This document shows positions 1-10,986 of a stretch of 64,000 bases of DNA, piece after piece (the stretch's first letter is position 1; each line of letters opens with the position of its first letter). The translations under genes were made by a program, and so were the position numbers. This DNA is from Alternaria dauci. Taxonomy: Eukaryota > Ascomycota > Dothideomycetes > Pleosporales > Pleosporaceae. The notes below the pieces were generated by a model, which ran no database searches, was not told the DNA's origin, and saw only the letters and a list, made by a program, of their open reading frames with translations. The stretch covers positions 2,232,001 through 2,296,000 of the forward strand of contig NC_091278.1 in assembly GCF_042100115.1 (NCBI RefSeq), in the 5' to 3' direction.

Positions 1-1104
1 CCCTTCTGTTATGGCGTTGTGGCACGAACTTGCACGAGCGTGTAGAGGTACAATGCTTCGTCATGTGCCCCATAAGATCTAATGCCTGAGCTCTTGGCTT
101 ACTCGTATAGCCTAGATGTTAGACCCTCCATCTCCCGGACTTTTCGGCTCCCGGGTTCCTGAGCAATGTCAGCACTATCATGTTGACATGTTCCACTGGA
201 TGCCGGACAACATCAGCTACCGCGTCTGTGCACGCAACGCGTAGGTATGTTCGAGTAATGCGCGCTCAGTAAACATTGGAATAAAAAAACGAGGCTGTGC
301 AACCACCTCTTGCGCATGCTAGAGCTAACCAGCTGTATCTTTTGATACAATAACTACTGGTTTTAATACTCAGTATAAACAACAGGGTCCCTAAGCTCCC
401 GAGGTCCTTATCACCGTACAGTGGGTGCTTTGGGCGATGTCAATTGGCAGTTTTGTCCTGCGGAACCTTTGCGTAGAAAAGTGTTAGCTGCCATAAGCCA
501 CTGATAGGTATCAAGAGCCCAAGAACTCCGTGCCATGACATTTTACACACGTCCTCGCATGCAATCTGTGCGAACAGATGATCCTGCCGTGCTCACTGAA
601 ACATGTCGTCAGGCACGCTATTACGACACGCCACTTCCGTGCCTTCCAAGCCTTGCTCCCCAAAGCACAAAGAATGATTACTGTTACACGATACCTCCAG
701 GACACTCAAAGGCAGCCCTAAACAATCGTGGAAGCATAATTCCAGGCCTCGTTTATTGAAGTGTGGCGGATCTCGTCAGCTTATACTTAGAGGCTTTGCC
801 GTTGAAACATTATTCTCAAGAGATCATGGTTTCAAAGCGCAGAGACTTATCGAGCGCGCCTGGCAATTGATGGCCAGCATATTGAATCTAAACTACTCGG
901 GAGAACATTGAGAAGCCGTAAAGAAAGATGAAACACCGCACGGCTACGACACATCGTTGATGCCCGGCTAGTCGATATGGCCGATGTCACTTCTGCCTCG
1001 GTATTCAACAGGACTGCAGTGTATCAAGCCGGGCCGGACACTGTTATGCAGCTCAGCAAGTGCATACTTACGCTCTGGATACATACATCCGTCTCAGCGG
1101 CGCA
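1..1104. other. Gene-poor stretch at window start
   Basis: No intact gene is visible. The only recognisable content is the relic of the DszC/SfnB-like gene at about 300-405, described separately. The short open frames here lack any family signature. Confidence 0.6.
300..405 (-). pseudogene. Relic fragment of the DszC/SfnB-like monooxygenase gene
   Basis: This about 100-bp stretch aligns almost without gaps to 3841-3945, the N-terminal coding part of the DszC/SfnB-like gene on the same strand. I estimate roughly two-thirds identity by eye. The minus-strand translation keeps DPVVYTEY exactly and then AG, stop, L, stop, H, AQEV where the intact protein reads AGWLHRAQEV. Most differences are C/T and G/A transitions, and a Trp codon has become TAG, which is what RIP typically does. 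Similarity fades on both sides. It may come from a duplication of the neighbour or from a diverged paralogue. Confidence 0.6.
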
Positions 1105-2510
1105 GTCACCCAATGACAGGACCATTTCTTTGAGCTAGGTTGGGGTCAACTCTTATGTCCTACATGCCTATCAAGAGTAAAACGAGCTGAGATCTTCTTC
1201 GACTTTGACATACTGTACAAAGATCTGATTGTCTAGCTATACTCAACGCTGTCAGGGATGCTGAGCTCAGGACGCTGCGCATCTTCATCTCACACACGCT
1301 CCAGGACAACAAGGATGCTGGTTCCGTCGACATACCAGACATCGAGCCACAGCAAGTCGGCATATATGATGACACCCAATTACGCGGGATCGATCAACTG
1401 ATGGTCGAGGCCCATGATCGGGGTATCAAGCTGATCATTGCAATACATGACCACCTGGGCACTATTAATTGGGTTGCTGGCGAACTGGTAGTATCATCGT
1501 CAGACGAAAATCGAACTCTTACAGACATTAACACATTTTCCATACAGATACGTACGCATCCAAATACAAATGGCTGCCGTTGAATGCGCGAAGACGCCTA
1601 CCGCTCAGAACGATGTGATGTTCTTCTAACAAGATGCATCGCCAATTTGCGACTTCGACAATCGCATCCTTCATCCTTTTCCTTGCGAATCTTCTCATTC
1701 AAGTGAACCTGATGGTTAACATCGCTGGGAATTGAGGAAACCGTAATTTGCTGAAGCTGATTTGCGTCACCACCGGCAGTACCGTGGGATGAAGTGGGTC
1801 AGATGGCGACTATGGTCCAGCATCGTGAGTCGAAGGGTTCGAAAATCGTCTCAAGCACACTGTCCAACACAAGAATCATCTGATCTCAGGCGGGCTGCAA
1901 TGGAAGGGTCTTTCTGATTACATCTTCTCCTTCCACATTCAGAACGAAGGGCAAGGATATTTGCGCCACAACACTGCACCCGCACCAGAATGGTGGTGCG
2001 ACCGGAGAAAGAAGATGCGAAGCGTCATGGGGAGCAGTGCGATGCTCGTCTCAACAGGTGAGTGTTCTGGTCACGCTATTGCATGATACTACACTCCGCG
2101 GTCCGTGATAATGACCTGGCTGTTTGCAGGCGGTGGAAACGAATTCCCAACTCCGACATTCCCGGAAATTGGAGCTGCGCGACCGTCGACCCCATCGGCA
2201 TTTGTTCCTACAGCGGCGTTTCCGACTGACGCGACAAAGCACCTGTTGCGTTGCAGCACGCTCAGATCTCTAAGAAACTTGTCCTTCTTGAGGAACTTGA
2301 CGCGACAGGTTCCGACAAGGTCTGTGTTGAAGGTCAGCATATTCACATCCTCAACGAGCTAAGGTGCCATGGATGGTTTGGCGGATCAACAAGTCAGGCG
2401 AAGGTGCTGCAGACTATGAGTTCTGGACCAATGAAGATACATTTGGGGTAGTGAAGCAAAAAGCAGCCAAGGCGTTGAGTGTCGCTAGGGTTCAAACATT
2501 CCTTAGTCTT
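1105..2510 (+). pseudogene. Decayed GH5-type glycoside hydrolase
   Basis: Pieces of a GH5 (cellulase/mannanase superfamily) protein can be followed in order. There is an N-terminal strand reading FELGW/VNSYVL around 1130-1165. A stretch with LRIFISHTLQDNK, IEPQQVG and a helix ending LIIAIHDHLG lies at 1260-1460. A DTYASKYKW segment follows an apparent intron at about 1550. Next comes AQNDVMFF, then FSFHIQNEGQG (the QNE glutamate is the expected acid/base region) and APAPEWWCD near 1930-2010. The end carries LVLLEELDATGS and YEFWTNEDTFGVV near 2280-2450. Lesions include an extra base near 1140 that shifts frame, an in-frame TAA at 1627-1629 where Tyr is expected, and a TGA at 2227-2229. The gene cannot make the family protein. 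Confidence 0.7.
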
Positions 2511-2565
2511 GTCTGAACTTGAATATGCTGGATTCTCGCATCCTTGCTTGATCCAGATATTGCTT

Positions 2566-3990
2566 TCACGTATACCATGTAGGCTCTGGGATCTCATCCA
2601 GCAGCTCAAACCTCCCTAGCTCCCGATTCTTATAAGCGACGGGATCATGGAGTGTGTGCGTTCTGACGTCCCTCCAGAACCGATCTAAGCCCACTTTCTG
2701 GCTCGTTGCCTTTGCACCTGTGACCTCGAACACCCCAGAAGTAACTCGTAAGCTAGTATCTGTTGTGACGACTTTGACGCTTGCGACCCACTCTGCCAGC
2801 TCGCCTCGTTGCCGTGCCGTTAGCTTACCACGGGTGTCCAAATTGCCTGCATACTTGTCCAAGATAGCATCGACTTCTTGGCCTGCCCTGTCTGCTAGGG
2901 CCGAGGCGGCACGGAGGTGAGCGTGGAAATTTCCATAGCGCTCGAGAATGTAAAACTCGTCTGTCGCCTTTTCTTTGTTCTAGCCGTATGTTAGCGACTT
3001 GCTCTGAGCCTGTGCCATTCTAGCCTGCTTACGTCACCACCGAATGGCCACGCTCGAGTGCCCTTCACCGTATATTTTGCTGCGTATTTCTGTGCGCCAA
3101 GAGCAATACCCAGATAGAAGTTGCTGAAGACAAGCTGAATGGTTGGGAGGAGTAGCGTTGCAAAAGGTATCTGCAGTGCGTGCGGATCTGGTTCCTTTTT
3201 CTCCGCGTTCCAGCCGAGCGCATCTGCCCAGGGCACACTCACGTCGGAGATTCTCACGCTACCAGACTCCGTCAAGCGTAGGCCAATGTTGTTCCAATCA
3301 TGTCCGAATTGGATACCGGGCTGATTGGTCTTTGCGAAAGCGAAGATGTGGTTGCCGGTGCCTTCATAGACACCCTCGAGAACAGTAAGATCGGAAACAA
3401 CACCGCCAGTATTGAAGAACTTGAACCCGTTGAACACGATGTTGGCGCCATCGGATTTGATCGATAAATCGCTATCCCTGGGATTGACGGCCCCTCCTAT
3501 AAAATAGTTGTTCTCGACTATGAGCTTCTGGAAGCGATCGGCCTGCTCAGGCGAACCGACAATGTTCGCTGTGGTCGACCATAGGAGGTGGTATCCGAGC
3601 AGCATGCCAATCGAGCTATGACAGTTAATACACATGCGCGAAAAGGAAAGATCGATCGTACCCGTCGGCTTCAGCTACCTTCCGAATCGCCCTGTAGGCA
3701 ACACTCCATTGCTGACCACCGCCGCCATACTGCTTTGGACCCAGAAGCTTGAGAAGCCCAGAGTGCTTTAGTAGAGCTACTTCCGCTCTTGGAGATTTGT
3801 TCTCTTGGTCTCGCACGACAGCATCGGTGGCAAGAACATCTGCGACCTCTTGCGCACGGTGGAGCCAACCTGCTTCATCTTCTGGGATTGACGACCACTG
3901 CTTCTCATACTCGGTATAAACGACCGGATCCCTGAAATCCACACTCTGTGCGTTGCCAATCGAATCATTGGTTCCGTTAGTGATAGCCAT
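2566..3990 (-). CDS. DszC/SfnB-like flavin-dependent monooxygenase (acyl-CoA dehydrogenase fold)
   Basis: Three exons, 3990-3662, 3615-3033 and 2979-2566, give 441 aa; both introns (46 and 53 nt) are GT-AG and restore a continuous frame. The protein has the acyl-CoA dehydrogenase layout: an N-terminal helical part with LLKLLGPKQYGGGG, a central beta domain with FNGFKFFNTGG and GIQFGHDWNNIGLRLTESGSV, and a C-terminal helical bundle. The FNTG and GLRLTESGSV features resemble the DszC/SfnB group, whose members use reduced flavin and O2 to oxidise sulfur compounds rather than dehydrogenate acyl-CoA. The neighbouring SfnG-like gene supports that reading. An ordinary acyl-CoA dehydrogenase remains possible. 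A relic copy of its 5' part lies at 300-405. Confidence 0.8.
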
Positions 3991-4586
3991 CGTGTGCGTA
4001 TGTGAGATGTTGATGAAGCCTAGTTACGTGGCGTGCATCCTCCCCCTTCCATTGCGTGTCCTTATATGCAGGCACTCGCTAAGCATGATTCGGCATGATA
4101 CGAGAGCCCCAAAATATTGCGTGCTATCATCTCACCTTCGACCCCTCTGTGTGGCTGAGGTTGAGTAGATTAGCAGAATGTGGGTGGTTATCAGAACGGA
4201 GGGTGGAGGCAAGGATGTGCCGCCGACATTGTCAGGATCGACTTGTCTGCCGGCATACCAATAGCAATGCATCGTGGCGATATCGTTAGGGGTAGAGCGC
4301 AGAATGCGGTAGCGTTACAACATGTGAATGCGTGAGTATGGGAGTGAGACGCGTTGACAAAGGCTGATGACAGGGATACTCGCGTCTACGCAAATGTGCT
4401 AAGCTCGAGATAGACTAGTCTTACGTCCGAGCCCACCAACGAACCCCAACCGCGTTCGCTATCTAACCCCTCAATCGCATCATCCTCAATCCCGGCTCAA
4501 CATCACCCATCACAGTGTTCAACAGACTGCCCATCGACGAAGTGCCTCCTGGTACTCCCGCCAAGCCGAGCATTGCTTATCGCTCA
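3991..4586. other. Intergenic: upstream of the DszC-like gene, downstream of the transporter gene
   Basis: About 600 bp between two minus-strand genes. It should hold the promoter of the DszC/SfnB-like gene (start at 3990) and the 3' end of the transporter gene. No conserved element or extra coding region was recognised. Confidence 0.5.
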
Positions 4587-5467
4587 TCACGCCTTTCTGC
4601 TCTTCGCGAAGAACCTCGAAGTGTCGCCCAGTGGTAACTCGACAATAGAGTCTTTCAGTAACAGGGCAAACGTCAAGTACCACCCAGTCAGTCCAGCCAA
4701 GAAGCAGAATGCACCACCGCCCTTCTTGAGAGAGATGGACGCAGCTGGATTCCCATCTGCCACGGCAAAGTAAGAAGCCGAGACCAAGAGGAATCCTAGC
4801 TCTACGCAGAAGAAGATGATGATGTATACCAAGTTCGTCGGCAGTGAGGCTACAAGGAACACCAACGCGAAAACCGTCCACACTGCGCTATTGTTAGTGG
4901 CGCTCTTGTTTCTTGGTGGTCCAGTGCAACTGACTGATCATGAAGAAACCAAGAGCATTGTTGTATTCCTCCACATTGTCTCCATACGCTGCCTCCACTC
5001 CAAAAGCTGGTGTCAGGATCGCACCATAGCCAGCATAGAACAGACCAAAGGCACTAAAAACTGTGTACCCAAAACCATTGCCGACGGACAGCTCCCATTG
5101 GGCAGTGACCACCAAGCCTAGTATGGAGTCAGCCAACTCTTACCATACCCTACGTATGCCTACAACTCACCGAAAGCCGCCGCGAAGAAAAAGTTGGCTA
5201 TGAAGACATTGGCTGTAGTTACCCCTCGCCATTCCATTAGACAGAGCGATAGGGTAGTCAGAGTCGTCGCGAATACTCCGATGGGCAGTGCTGTCTTGAC
5301 AACTTAGCGAAACAAGATATCATTTCTCCAGCGACACTTACTCCGGCACCCAAGGTCTTCGGGGCTGCGATGGACGCAATGGGACCCTCATGGGTGAGCT
5401 GCTTCTCGACATCAGTGGTGCCAGCGCTGCTCTTGCTGTTCATGTCGATTGTCGAAAAGTCAGGCAT
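4587..5467 (-). CDS. GPR1/FUN34/YaaH-family acetate or small-anion transporter
   Basis: Four exons, 5467-5342, 5294-5171, 5117-4935 and 4882-4587, encode 242 aa; introns are 47, 53 and 52 nt with GT-AG ends. After a polar N-terminus of about 45 residues there are six hydrophobic segments, the family's usual number. Segments include PIGVFATTLTTLSLCL, NVFIANFFFAAAFGLVV, TVFSAFGLFYAGYGAI and a C-terminal WTVFALVFLVASL. The GLFYAGYGAI stretch and the spacing of segments match the Ady2/AceP/SatP family, which moves acetate or succinate with protons across the plasma membrane. It lies between two sulfur-type monooxygenase genes, so a small sulfonate, sulfinate or acetate is a plausible substrate, but that is inference from context. 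Confidence 0.8.
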
Positions 5468-6151
5468 GCTTGTCTTTGTGCACGGAAATTTACATGCAAC
5501 CAACTAACTCTGAACCAGAGCTTTTTGTATTGAATGGACATGGCGATATACTTGATGTGATCCCGGTATGGACGCGGAATGTCTCTGCTGTCTTTGCGCA
5601 GTCATCACGACTATACAATGGTTTATTACGTGCTTCGGCATTACTGACAGCACTGGACGATGTTCAGCATCGTAATCGCGCCGAAACGAATTCAAATTTC
5701 AGTCGGAGGGCAGTATGCTGGAGCACATGCACTACAGTGCGGGGTTTTACTCATAGGGTTGTCTCCCTGCAACGTACGGCACATAACGTCTTGGGGCTCG
5801 CGGATTGTCTCATCGATATGCGACCGAAGAGCCTTAGCAGCCAATTGAAGATGTCGGAGATCTAAAGCTGTCGCGGGCTTTTGAACCACAGCTTATCGTC
5901 CACATGACCGACATGCTGGGATTGTCAGATCCTTGTCGAATAAACCACGATCTACGCAGCTAAAACCAAAACTGCGTCAACCCCACAGTTCTCACGGATG
6001 GGTTCGTAGCACGCAATCCACGCTTGCTATGCGCGTATCCTATCCACGACGGCACTTCAGGTCGACATCACATAGCATCGAAATTCAGCTGTTCTTCCTA
6101 GCATATCTTGTTGCCCTCGCGCCCGAGTTTCAGTTCTCTCTTCTGAACAAA
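5468..6151. promoter_or_regulatory. Divergent promoter region between transporter and SfnG-like genes
   Basis: This 684-bp stretch separates the start of the minus-strand transporter gene (5467) from the start of the plus-strand SfnG-like gene (6152), so it must contain both promoters. Small open frames inside carry no family signature. I did not find a clear sulfur-regulator palindrome here. Confidence 0.5.
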
Positions 6152-7472
6152 ATGTCGGCACGAAAGAGACAAAAGACAGGTAACATTGTTGGAACACTAT
6201 CATTCTGGTAGAGCAGCAAGACTGACCATGTCCTTAGAAGCCACTGAGAGCGATAAAACCAATGGCACAAATGGACATTCTGTTAATCCAACAGATGGCT
6301 ATACGCCTACAGAGCAACTAGACCTTAACCAGGATCCTGATCGTCTTTTGTTTGCATACTGGGTCCCTAATGTCTCAGGTGGCCTCGTCGTCTCCAAGAT
6401 TCCTCAAAAGACAAAATGGGACCTGCCATCCAACGTACGCTACGCCAAGACAGCCGAAGCATACGGGTTCGAGTATGCGCTCACTCAGATCCGGTTCACC
6501 GCCTCATATGGAGCCGAAAACCAGCATGAGAGTGTTTCCTTGTCTCAAGCGCTTTTGCACAGTACTGAGCGCATCAAGCTCATCGCGGCAATACTTCCCG
6601 GACCATGGAATCCCACCATTGCTGCAAAACAGATTGCGAGCATCGATAACTACACCAATGGGCGCATCGCTGTCAATATTGTTTCAGGCTGGAACAAGAG
6701 CGAGTTTACGGCCGTTGGGCAATGGTGGCTCGAGCATGCGGAGCGATATCGACGGTCTAACGAGTTCATCCGCGCATTGAAGGGGATCTGGACTGCGGGC
6801 GATGAGGGCTTCAGTTTTGGTGGCGACTTTTATCAGTTCCGAAACTACAAGTTGGCGCCTAAGCCGCTCCAGAAACCGCACCCGGAGATCTTTCAAGGCG
6901 GGAATAGTGATGATGCGAGGAACAACGGCGCCGAGGTCAGCGATTGGTACTTCATGAACGGTAACGACTTGGATGGTTTCCGTGAGCAGATTGCGGACGT
7001 GAAGGAGCGCGCGCGGAAGTTTGGACGAGAGGGCAAAGTGAAATTTGCCGTCAACGGCTTCGTTATCATCCGCGAAACAGAAGAGGAGGCAATCCGTGTA
7101 CTGAAAGAGATTCAAGGCAAGGCTGACACGGAAGCTGTCGAAGCTTTCCGTGAAGCAGTGCAACAAGCGGGTGCCAGCACTGGGAACAAAAAGGGCATGT
7201 GGGCGGATAGCAAGCTCGAAGACTTGGTGCAATACAATGACGGTTTCAAGACCAAACTGATCGGTACCAAAGAGCAGATTGCAGATCGGATTCTTTTGCT
7301 AAAGAGTTTGGGGGTGGACTTGGTGCTCACGGCGCATTTGCACTATGAAGAGGATCTTGAACGCTTTGGAAAGGAGGTCTTACCGTTGGTAAGAAAATTG
7401 GAAGCTGCGGGGAGGGGGAAGGACGTTGAAGAAGAGATTAGACGGACAGGTGACATATATCGCAAGTCCTAA
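6152..7472 (+). CDS. sfnG: SfnG-like FMNH2-dependent monooxygenase (luciferase fold)
   Basis: Two exons, 6152-6179 and 6238-7472, give 420 aa starting MSARKRQKT. The 58-nt intron has GTAACA, a CTGAC branch site at about 6222 and a TTAG acceptor. An alternative start at 6228 (MSLEATES) would need no intron. The protein is a bacterial-luciferase-like TIM barrel, with VRYAKTAEAYGFEYALTQIRF, ILPGPWNPTIAAKQIASID and GRIAVNIVSGWN. The IVSGW segment and the PEIFQGGNSDDAR stretch resemble SfnG, the enzyme that converts dimethyl sulfone to methanesulfinate with FMNH2 and O2. Alkanesulfonate monooxygenase-type activity is the main alternative. It is transcribed away from the transporter and DszC-like genes, which suggests one functional unit. 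Confidence 0.82.
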
Positions 7473-7562
7473 CTAGGCCATTGTAATCACACCCTTTTGA
7501 TAACAGTGCGCGATCTATACCCTTCACAGCCTACCTGCCTTCCTCCTCCTATGCACTCGTAG

Positions 7563-8621
7563 TCACGTCCCATCTCCATATCCAAGCAGAAGATTCCTCC
7601 TCAACGCCTCCAACTCTCCATCACCAAGTCCACAAACGTCCCTCATGTACCGTTCCGCCCCACCAAACTGACTATCCAGCATCTTCAGCGCTCCCAGCAT
7701 ACTTTCCTTCCTCGCGCTCACCATCCGTGATGCGGCTTCCCTTCCCTTTTCTAGAATCTCTTTTGAAATCTCTTTACGATCATCTTTGCCAGCCAGTGAT
7801 CCACTCGCCGCGTCGTCGTGCAAAGCTTCAGCAATATTTTCCGGGGGGATGGGTGTCCCGGATGCCTGCGCAGTCATGTACTTAGTGAAAGTAGGGCTCT
7901 CCAATAAATGCGCGATGAATTCTTCGCGGATGCTAGCGAGGCCGAGTTGCGTGAGATGGTACTCTTCTGCAATCTGCGCACGGGGGACACCGAGAAAATC
8001 GAACAGTAGACCAAAGAACATGCCCGTTCGATCTTTGCCCGCCGTGCAATGTATCAACGCACCCTGTACCCTTGCTCCTTTCCCTTCTTCTTCTTCTTCT
8101 TCTTCTTCTTCTTCTTCCCCCGGTGCTGGTAGCCTCGCCAGATACCGTAGTATACTGCCATACGCACTTCCCCCACTCTTCAAAAACTCCAAGTACGCTT
8201 CCACAAAGCCTTGTACATCCTTATCCATATACTTTGCGAACCGTTCCGCCAAGCGATCGGGACCATAATCGCTTTCTTCAAACACGGGCACCCACGTGCG
8301 CTCCACGCCCGCCTCTCGCATCCCTGACTCTTCACTCCATACCTCGACATTTCCGTCGTCCTTGCTGTTGTTCGAACGGCTCTTGTCTATCTCGGGTTTG
8401 CTGCGTAGGTCGAAGACGTGGCCGATACCTAGCTTTCGCAGAGCTGCCCAACCCTCAGTATTGACCTTTGAAACTTCGGCACTGCGGAAGAGTAGGTTTG
8501 GGCGAAGCGTTGCACCGGATTTTGTTGTGAGAGCATGTGTAGCTAGGCGTAGGTTGTTGATGTTGGGAATGTGTGTGTAAAAGGGGGGTGAAGGAACAGC
8601 AGTGTTGTCTGGCGTCGTCAT
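7563..8621 (-). CDS. Tyrosine/serine protein phosphatase (Tyr_phosphatase3 type)
   Basis: A single uninterrupted frame of 352 aa. The N-terminal part reads NLRLATHALT and LLFRSAEVSKV followed by GIGHVFDLRSKPEI, the usual opening of this phosphatase group. The catalytic loop HCTAGKDRTG has the nucleophile at Cys192 and the phosphate-binding Arg at 198. A run of eleven Glu (from a GAA/CTT microsatellite at 8084-8117) sits just before the loop, probably in a surface insertion. These enzymes dephosphorylate Tyr/Ser or phosphoinositides in the cytosol. The exact substrate is unknown. Its stop faces the stop of the SfnG-like gene only 90 bp away (convergent), so the two share a 3' flank. Confidence 0.85.
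   Translation of the reverse strand: MTTPDNTAVPSPPFYTHIPNINNLRLATHALTTKSGATLRPNLLFRSAEVSKVNTEGWAALRKLGIGHVFDLRSKPEIDKSRSNNSKDDGNVEVWSEESGMREAGVERTWVPVFEESDYGPDRLAERFAKYMDKDVQGFVEAYLEFLKSGGSAYGSILRYLARLPAPGEEEEEEEEEEEGKGARVQGALIHCTAGKDRTGMFFGLLFDFLGVPRAQIAEEYHLTQLGLASIREEFIAHLLESPTFTKYMTAQASGTPIPPENIAEALHDDAASGSLAGKDDRKEISKEILEKGREAASRMVSARKESMLGALKMLDSQFGGAERYMRDVCGLGDGELEALRRNLLLGYGDGT
8084..8117. repeat. CTT/GAA microsatellite inside the phosphatase gene
   Basis: About eleven CTT units on the plus strand, read as GAA Glu codons on the minus strand. The unit length keeps the frame, so length changes would only alter the Glu run. Confidence 0.9.
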
Positions 8622-9327
8622 GTTTTATTCTTGTGTTGACTTTGTCCGGTTTTTTAGTTGATGTTGGCGTGGTTGTTGGGGGGAGTGTATAACGGGGAAT
8701 CGTGGGATGCTGTTAGCATAGATAATCAGTGCACTTTTGATGTGAAGGTATTGATATGACCACAGCCGTGAGGGGTTGTCGTTTACGATACAATTTCCAG
8801 CTATGGATTGTGAAACAATGCAGACGAATTGTTCACAGTACGTGTTTTTGTTCAGTGTTTCTTGTCGACGGTCATCCGAGGTACACGCTTGTTGTTGGTA
8901 CCTATGTTCAGCCCCACCATGCCACTCTCACACTAGCCATGAGCCGAGGTCTGAGAGTGGGATTACATGAACAGACCGTTTCGTAGCAAGTTTGAGATGG
9001 CCACTCACGAACGTAGCACCCACTCACATGTACATGACGTTTGACGTACAGCAGTAAGATATTCATAAACACGCTCATGACCTATAAACGCTCTAAATTC
9101 GAATTGTAGGGGTATAGTATACATGTATCACCGACCACATCGGAATAACACCCCTAGTGACATTCCTTCGCAACCTTGACACGATTGGGCAAAGCGAAAA
9201 AAATGTTTCAAACTCCAACTTCCACGGGGTGCTACACGCCTCTGACGCACGCGAATACTTTTCGCGACTGATTGCAAAAAATAAAAAAAGACTTCAAGAT
9301 ACTCATCACCGGAGAAAGTTGACAAGC
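8622..9327. other. Intergenic: phosphatase promoter side
   Basis: About 700 bp between the phosphatase start (8621) and the end of the ceramide synthase gene (9328). No coding signature was recognised. It should hold the phosphatase promoter and the ceramide synthase 3' UTR. Confidence 0.5.
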
Positions 9328-10986
9328 TCAAGAAGGCTTATCACACCCAATCCTCCCCAATAGCTCCTTACGATCCCCATGACCAGGAATACTAATCCCA
9401 CTCACCCTCGCACTTTCCCTTGCACTCTCCCTCTTTGCCTGTCGTCGCTGACCCGCGCCATTCAGACGAGCAAAAGTCAGGCCATCGACACCGACTTCCT
9501 CTTCCTTTGGCTGTGCAGTCATGGTACTTGCGCTCATGCCGCTCTCGCCACATGTAGTCGCCATGTTGAAAATAGTATTGGTCTGGTCGACCTCGACTTC
9601 CTCATCCTCGCCCTCATCGTCGGAACGCAGATCCTCGGGCGCATTGCCCTTGAGCACCTTGTACACGACCTTTGCAATAGTTGCGAACCATATGCAGCAG
9701 AAGAGCTGGAGGGTGAGGAGAAGCGCGAGGAAGTAGTAGCGGATTTGCGGGTTCCAGCAAATGGGCCCGTTGCGATCGCTGTATGCTTTGAGGAGGTTTC
9801 CCCAGTGATTGTTACCGCCGTAGGCTTCAAATTGTGATGCATTGGATGCGGGGACGAACGAGGTTTGCTTCGAGGTGGAGTCGGTAAGGTAGCAGCCGGG
9901 TGCCATGTCGACGGGTGCGTAGGCGTAGATGGACCAGCAGACCATCATGTACAGGACGTGGCGGGTGACGATCCAGGAGATGACGAAGAGACCGAAGGCG
10001 TAGTCGCAGGCGTTGGAGTAGCCCATGTACTTGAGGAGTTTGGCGGTCTGGCTTGTTAGTTTCCACGTTCCTCTTGGGTTGTGTACAAACGACTTACAGG
10101 CAAGATGATGTCGACAAAGTCCATGATGGTAAGGATGACGATGCCGACGCGCATGTGAAAGTAACCGTACGACAGGAACATGAGGGCGGTGGTGAAGATG
10201 TGGTGCGTGAACATTTGCGCATAGTCCTTGCGCTTTTCCTCAATGTTGACGACGAGAATCTGCTGGACCCAGAAGCCCCATTGGACGAGATAGTACCACT
10301 TGAACAGGCCATCCACTTCCCGGAAAGGCCAGCCTTCCCAAATGCCGTGGAGGTCGAGCCAGAAGTCGGAGTGGTACATGATGTACTGTCGCCTTTGTTA
10401 GCATTTGCCCTTTGTGCAAGATCCGTTGTGGAGTGACGTACCATGCCCAGAGACCACGACGCAACGTAATAGACGATGAGCCATGCCTGCTCCTTGAACC
10501 TATCAAGCCCCTTTTTTGTCCGAATACCACCTAGCCTCGCTAGGGGATCGAGCATGTATTCCATGACTGCTACGCGCACGCCAGTGAATATGACGGTCCA
10601 CAGTAGGACAAAGGACAGATCGTCGGTGCCACAGCCGTACATGTCCGTCTCGGCGTTGTAGTACGACATGTGCAAGAACTTGGAGGTGCGGCTTCGGGCG
10701 CGGGGGAAGAATGTGTGGGTGAGGCAGAGGAGGGTGAGGAGGTTGACGGAGATGCCTGTGGTAGTAGGAGTCGCAGTCAGTATGGGATCAATTTTCAGGA
10801 GCAATGCGTCGGCATACCAATCTGGTGTTCGCAGACGAGGTTGCAGAGCGAGGCCATGAGCCCCTCATTGTCGACTTTCTTTGGCTGCGTCTTGGGCCTT
10901 TTGGGCTCGGACGATGCCTTGTGGGTGTGCATGTCAACCGGACGTGTCTTGTGCAACACGCCGTCGCCGTGGGGTTTTGTCGCCAT
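9328..10986 (-). CDS. lag1: Ceramide synthase (Lag1/Lac1, TLC domain)
   Basis: Four exons, 10986-10818, 10755-10442, 10385-10098 and 10047-9328, encode 496 aa; introns are 62, 56 and 50 nt. After a basic N-terminus there are several membrane segments and a TLC domain. It carries the Lag motif with the catalytic His-His pair in FTHHIFTTALMF and the acidic end TIMDFVDIIL. The region before it (DFWLDLHGIW, FKWYYLVQWGFW) is also family-typical. The enzyme joins a long-chain base to a fatty acyl-CoA in the ER membrane. The C-terminus is a long acidic then basic, Ser-rich tail (GEDEEVEVDQ, later KRESARESARVS), common in fungal ceramide synthases and a likely phosphorylation region. Length and motifs are normal. 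Confidence 0.93.

Noticed and set aside
6186..6237. SfnG-like protein starting within 6186-6237
   Set aside because: 6186 is a TTG. The ATG at 6228 lies inside a well-formed intron with GT, CTGAC branch site and TTAG; the upstream exon at 6152 fits better, though 6228 cannot be excluded.
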